Part shown: positions 61,447-64,000 of the stretch, one piece after another
Layout of the letters: each line of letters opens with the position of its first letter
How positions within the stretch are numbered: the first letter of the stretch is position 1
NCBI RefSeq assembly: GCF_000327485.1
Contig: NC_019943.1
Location: forward strand, 2,108,001 to 2,172,000
Source: Methanoregula formicica SMSP
GTDB taxonomy: Archaea; Halobacteriota; Methanomicrobia; Methanomicrobiales; Methanospirillaceae
Reading direction: 5' to 3'
Length of the DNA stretch: 64,000 nucleotides
Notes under the pieces: model-generated
Seen by the model: the letters and a program-made list of their open reading frames with translations, nothing else
The model's database searches: none
What the model was told of the DNA's origin: nothing
Translations under genes and position numbers: made by a program

Positions 61447-61896
61447 ATGATGAAAAAGAACACTTTTTATCTCATGTGCGGGTGCATCGCGCTCATCCTG
61501 CTGGCAATCTTCTGGTACTCTGTGGAGATACACAACCCCCTCTTCATCGAGATCGCATTCCTCGCTGGCATCGCTCTTGCCTACGTGGCGCGGAAGAAGG
61601 TCACCGATCTTGTCGAGGATGAGCGGAGCGCGAAGATCACGGAACAGGCTGTGCTCCGCACCTTCCAGGTCTTCTGGGTTGTTTTCTGTGCATTCTCGAT
61701 AGGCGCAGTTATGCAAATCCTGTACATTCCGCAGAATCCAAAAGTATTCTTCACCCAGCCACCGCCGGCGCTCCTGTCGCCGAGGATGATGGGGTATTTC
61801 CAGCTCGCCCTCCTCTGCCTGATGATCTTCCTGTATGTGGGGTTCAGGATATACTATGCCCGCAAGTACGGGGACTGGGAGACCGATGAAGAATAA
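61447..61896 (+). CDS. DUF2178-type membrane protein
   Basis: A 149-residue protein with four membrane helices: residues 7-24 (YLMCGCIALILLAIFWY), 33-48 (FIEIAFLAGIALAYV), 77-98 (FQVFWVVFCAFSIGAVMQIL) and 118-140 (FQLALLCLMIFLYVGFRIYY). Between helices 2 and 3 it has KVTDLVEDERSAKITEQA, the conserved 'DER...I.E.A' loop of DUF2178 proteins. In archaea these are regularly paired with a small XRE regulator, as here, where the regulator gene overlaps its last 11 bases. The role is unknown; a membrane sensor controlling the regulator is an inference. Confidence 0.85.
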   Translation: MMKKNTFYLMCGCIALILLAIFWYSVEIHNPLFIEIAFLAGIALAYVARKKVTDLVEDERSAKITEQAVLRTFQVFWVVFCAFSIGAVMQILYIPQNPKVFFTQPPPALLSPRMMGYFQLALLCLMIFLYVGFRIYYARKYGDWETDEE

Positions 61897-62107
61897 GATC
61901 AAGGTCTTCCGTGCCATGCACGATATGACCCAGGAAGACCTTGCGCAGGCAATTGGGGTGACCCGTCAGACCATCCTCGCCATCGAAAAGGGAAAGTACG
62001 TACCCTCGCTTGACCTTGCATTCCGCATTGCCCGGCACTTTGCGGTGAATATCGAAGAAGTCTTCACGTACGAGGACGAGCCCCCGGCAGCTGGGGGCCG
62101 GAGCTGA
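61886..62107 (+). CDS. XRE-family helix-turn-helix regulator
   Basis: A 73-residue regulator from ATG 61886, which overlaps the DUF2178 gene. It opens MKNKIKVFRAMHDMTQEDLA, with the HTH TQEDLAQAIGVTRQTILAIE, then KGKYVPSLDLAFRIARHF and VNIEEVFTY. This is the YozG/small Cro-like subfamily that accompanies DUF2178/DUF3796 membrane proteins. It probably represses its own operon. The short acidic, Pro/Gly tail (EDEPPAAGGRS) is not part of the fold. Length is normal for this subfamily. Confidence 0.93.
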   Translation: MKNKIKVFRAMHDMTQEDLAQAIGVTRQTILAIEKGKYVPSLDLAFRIARHFAVNIEEVFTYEDEPPAAGGRS

Positions 62108-62394
62108 CCGGTTGTTCCTGTTCCATACCCATGACAGTCGGCACGGATACTTTTTTCCGGGCCGGAACAGTGCTGTTTGCTTCCCATTTTTGCTGCGCGC
62201 CACAGCCCTGTTTTCTCTTCTCCCGGCCCCTGCTCCGTCGTTTGAGTAATCCCGGCCTCCTGTAAGATTGTGGAAAACAATAATATACAAAATGTTAAAC
62301 ATACATTACAATCTGTTTGGATAACCATTCATTACCCCTGATTCCATCAGGGCAGGCACCAGCCAGAACCCACAATCCCAGTACAGGTGAACGT

Positions 62395-63705
62395 ATGAAA
62401 ACATTACCCCTCATGACGGGCATCCTTTTCGTGCTCGTTGTCATCTCATCGGTAAGCGCAGCCGGAAACACCATCCAGGCAACCAGCAAGGAAGATGCCG
62501 CAGCACTCGTCTACGTATCCGGCTACGATATGGAACCGGCCGTGTTTTATCCCTATGAGTCCGGGACCATCACCGTTCGGGTAACGAACGCGGCCAATGC
62601 TTCGGTCGTGCTGTCGGAACCAAGCCTTAGTGAACCTCACCTGAAAATCCTGAGTGAGAGGGCATACAATACCAAGACAACAATCGGTCCCGGGCAAACG
62701 GTCTCCTACACGTTCGTTGTCGAGGCCAATGCCATGGACGGGAAATATTATCCCCTGTTCAGCATCTCACCCGTGATCAATACCTATCCCATCCATGCAA
62801 CACTCACGCTCAAGGTGGATTCAACGGATGTGAGGGCCAGCATCTCGAAGAAACCGGACATTTTCTCAGCATCCAAGAAGGACACCGTGAATATCAGCAT
62901 CACCAATCCGCGCGATGCCGGTGTGGATAATGTCCTCATCGTCCCGGAAAACGATGGCGCCACGGTCTTCCCGCAGGAGTCCTATGTCGGAACCCTTGCA
63001 GCCGGCCAATCCGTGCAGGTCCCCTTCTCGATCACACCGGACAAGGAGACGAATGTCACGTTCCATGTCAGTTTCTTAAGCGGGGACACAAAGCACACCA
63101 CGGAGGTTGTCCTGCCGGTCACCCTGGAAAAAGACAAGACGGGGGCCGAGATTGTTGTCAACAATATCGAGAGTTCGTCTTCCGGGATGACGACCACGCT
63201 GAAAGGCGATGTAACGAACAACGGCCTTACCGATGCAAAATCCATCCTCGTCACGGTCGGCGATCCGGCCCGGCCCGTCAACCCGAACCCGGTCTATGCC
63301 GTCGGGAACCTTGAACCTGACGACTTCTCCAGCTTTGAGATCACGTACGTCTATGCCGGGAACAAGTCCGTGCCGCTGATTGTCGATTATAAGGACGGGG
63401 AAGGAAACACCTTCCGGGAGACATTCAGCATTGCCGCATCGGATGGTATGGCAATGCCGGGGGCAGGTTCCCCGGCCCAGTCCGGGAGTGGGAACTCCGT
63501 CCAGCGGAGGGGCATGTTCGGGTCCTTTGGGTCCGGCTTCGGCCAGATCCCGGTGACAGAGATTGTCATCATCCTCGTAGCAATCGCACTCCTTGCCTAT
63601 GCATGGAGAAAAGGGTACCTCACATCCCTAAGAAACCGGTTCAGGAAAGACCCCCTCCCGAAAGGAAAGGATGAAGATGATGACGAAGAGCCGGTGGAGA
63701 AATAG
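62395..63705 (+). CDS. COG1361/CARDB-type secreted membrane-anchored protein
   Basis: A 436-residue protein from ATG 62395 (the frame opens at 62317, but the signal peptide MKTLPLMTGILFVLVVISSV starts here). The mature part consists of repeated NEW/CARDB beta-sandwich units: TITVRVTNAANASVVL, NISITNPRDAGVDNVL and TTTLKGDVTNNGLTDAKSILV. These are followed by a Gly/Ser-rich linker, a C-terminal helix (EIVIILVAIALLAYAWRKGYL) and a charged tail (KGKDEDDDEEPVEK). Archaeal proteins of this type are usually co-transcribed with MacB-like ABC exporters, and such an ATPase gene starts 23 bases downstream. It likely serves as the extracytoplasmic partner of that exporter. Confidence 0.88.
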   Translation: MKTLPLMTGILFVLVVISSVSAAGNTIQATSKEDAAALVYVSGYDMEPAVFYPYESGTITVRVTNAANASVVLSEPSLSEPHLKILSERAYNTKTTIGPGQTVSYTFVVEANAMDGKYYPLFSISPVINTYPIHATLTLKVDSTDVRASISKKPDIFSASKKDTVNISITNPRDAGVDNVLIVPENDGATVFPQESYVGTLAAGQSVQVPFSITPDKETNVTFHVSFLSGDTKHTTEVVLPVTLEKDKTGAEIVVNNIESSSSGMTTTLKGDVTNNGLTDAKSILVTVGDPARPVNPNPVYAVGNLEPDDFSSFEITYVYAGNKSVPLIVDYKDGEGNTFRETFSIAASDGMAMPGAGSPAQSGSGNSVQRRGMFGSFGSGFGQIPVTEIVIILVAIALLAYAWRKGYLTSLRNRFRKDPLPKGKDEDDDEEPVEK

Positions 63706-63728
63706 ACCGGCTCTTCCCTGGTATCAGT

Positions 63729-64000
63729 ATGACAGCAGTACCGGTCATCGAACTCCGGGACGTCACGAAGATCTACCCCCTCCCTTCCGGTGACGTGCTG
63801 GCGCTCGACCGCCTCTCGATCCGGATCGAGCGGGGCGAGTTCGTTGCCATCATGGGCCCGTCGGGATCCGGAAAGTCCACCCTCCTCAACCAGATCGGGG
63901 GACTGGATGTCCCGACCTCCGGGATCCTGCGTATCACCGGCAGGAACATCCGGAAGATGTCGGATGACGAACTCACCGACCTCCGGCTCAATGCCATCGG
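63729..64000 (+). CDS. MacB/LolD-like ABC transporter ATPase (partial)
   Basis: The first 90 codons from ATG 63729. It begins VIELRDVTKIYPLPSGDVLAL and has Walker A GPSGSGKSTLLN, then the Q-loop-side stretch NQIGGLDVPTSGILRITGRN and IRKMSDDELTDLRLNAIG, which is typical of the lipoprotein-releasing/MacB subfamily (LolD: 'GLDxPTSG...'). The rest, including the signature and Walker B motifs, lies beyond the window. Permease genes are expected to follow. It is probably co-transcribed with the COG1361 protein. Confidence 0.92.
   Translation, partial: MTAVPVIELRDVTKIYPLPSGDVLALDRLSIRIERGEFVAIMGPSGSGKSTLLNQIGGLDVPTSGILRITGRNIRKMSDDELTDLRLNAI

Overview
The window looks like a chromosomal segment of a methanogenic archaeon of the order Methanomicrobiales, most like a Methanoregula-type genome (inference). 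The evidence is archaeal XPD helicase and family B DNA polymerase, a form III RuBisCO, a dihydroorotate dehydrogenase 1B pair, AT-rich box A elements 22-32 bases upstream of start codons (leaderless-type promoters), many soluble and membrane PAS histidine kinases, and COG1361/CARDB-type secreted proteins. No rRNA, tRNA, IS element or CRISPR repeat array was recognised.

Layout. 0-4.8 kb: an AT-rich type I-B Cas operon read leftward (cas8b-cas7-cas5-cas3), with cas3 cut at the window edge in its Walker A motif. 5.4-7 kb: a DUF4143-type ATPase and an orphan VapB-like antitoxin. 7-10.2 kb: XPD helicase, O6-alkylguanine alkyltransferase and a MobA-like nucleotidyltransferase. 10.3-12.7 kb: a tandem membrane-PAS pair, of which only the second has a kinase module. 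12.7-17.7 kb: pyrK-pyrD, malate dehydrogenase and polB. 17.7-20.2 kb: a small AT-richer insert (membrane-anchored winged-helix regulator, secreted C39-like protein) bracketed by the real polB 3' end and a diverged copy of it. 20.5-24 kb: an AT-rich membrane protein of unknown role and uvrB.

24.3-30.4 kb: a compact leftward redox operon. Its first gene encodes a fusion of an N-terminal Cys4 motif, an ArsR winged helix and a flavodoxin. It is followed by a flavodoxin, two flavodoxin-ferredoxin fusions, a NapH-like membrane polyferredoxin, a four-helix membrane protein, a radical SAM protein and probably a lipoprotein. A perfect palindrome covers the promoter. This is the best candidate for an undescribed system. 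30.5-35 kb: a GyrI-like protein, form III RuBisCO, an alpha/beta hydrolase and an iron-type alcohol dehydrogenase.

35-58.6 kb is dominated by signal transduction. There are three kinases at 35-40 kb. A six-gene operon follows at 42-53.5 kb: response regulator, receiver-multi-PAS kinase with no ATG/GTG/TTG start, substrate-binding lipoprotein without a transporter, Cache-HAMP-PAS kinase, membrane-PAS kinase, and receiver-GAF protein. A Cache-HAMP-PP2C phosphatase lies at 56.5 kb. 59-64 kb: a one-polypeptide fusion of N-carbamoylputrescine amidase and agmatine deiminase (agmatine to putrescine), a DUF2178/XRE pair, and a COG1361 protein followed by the start of an ABC exporter ATPase gene.
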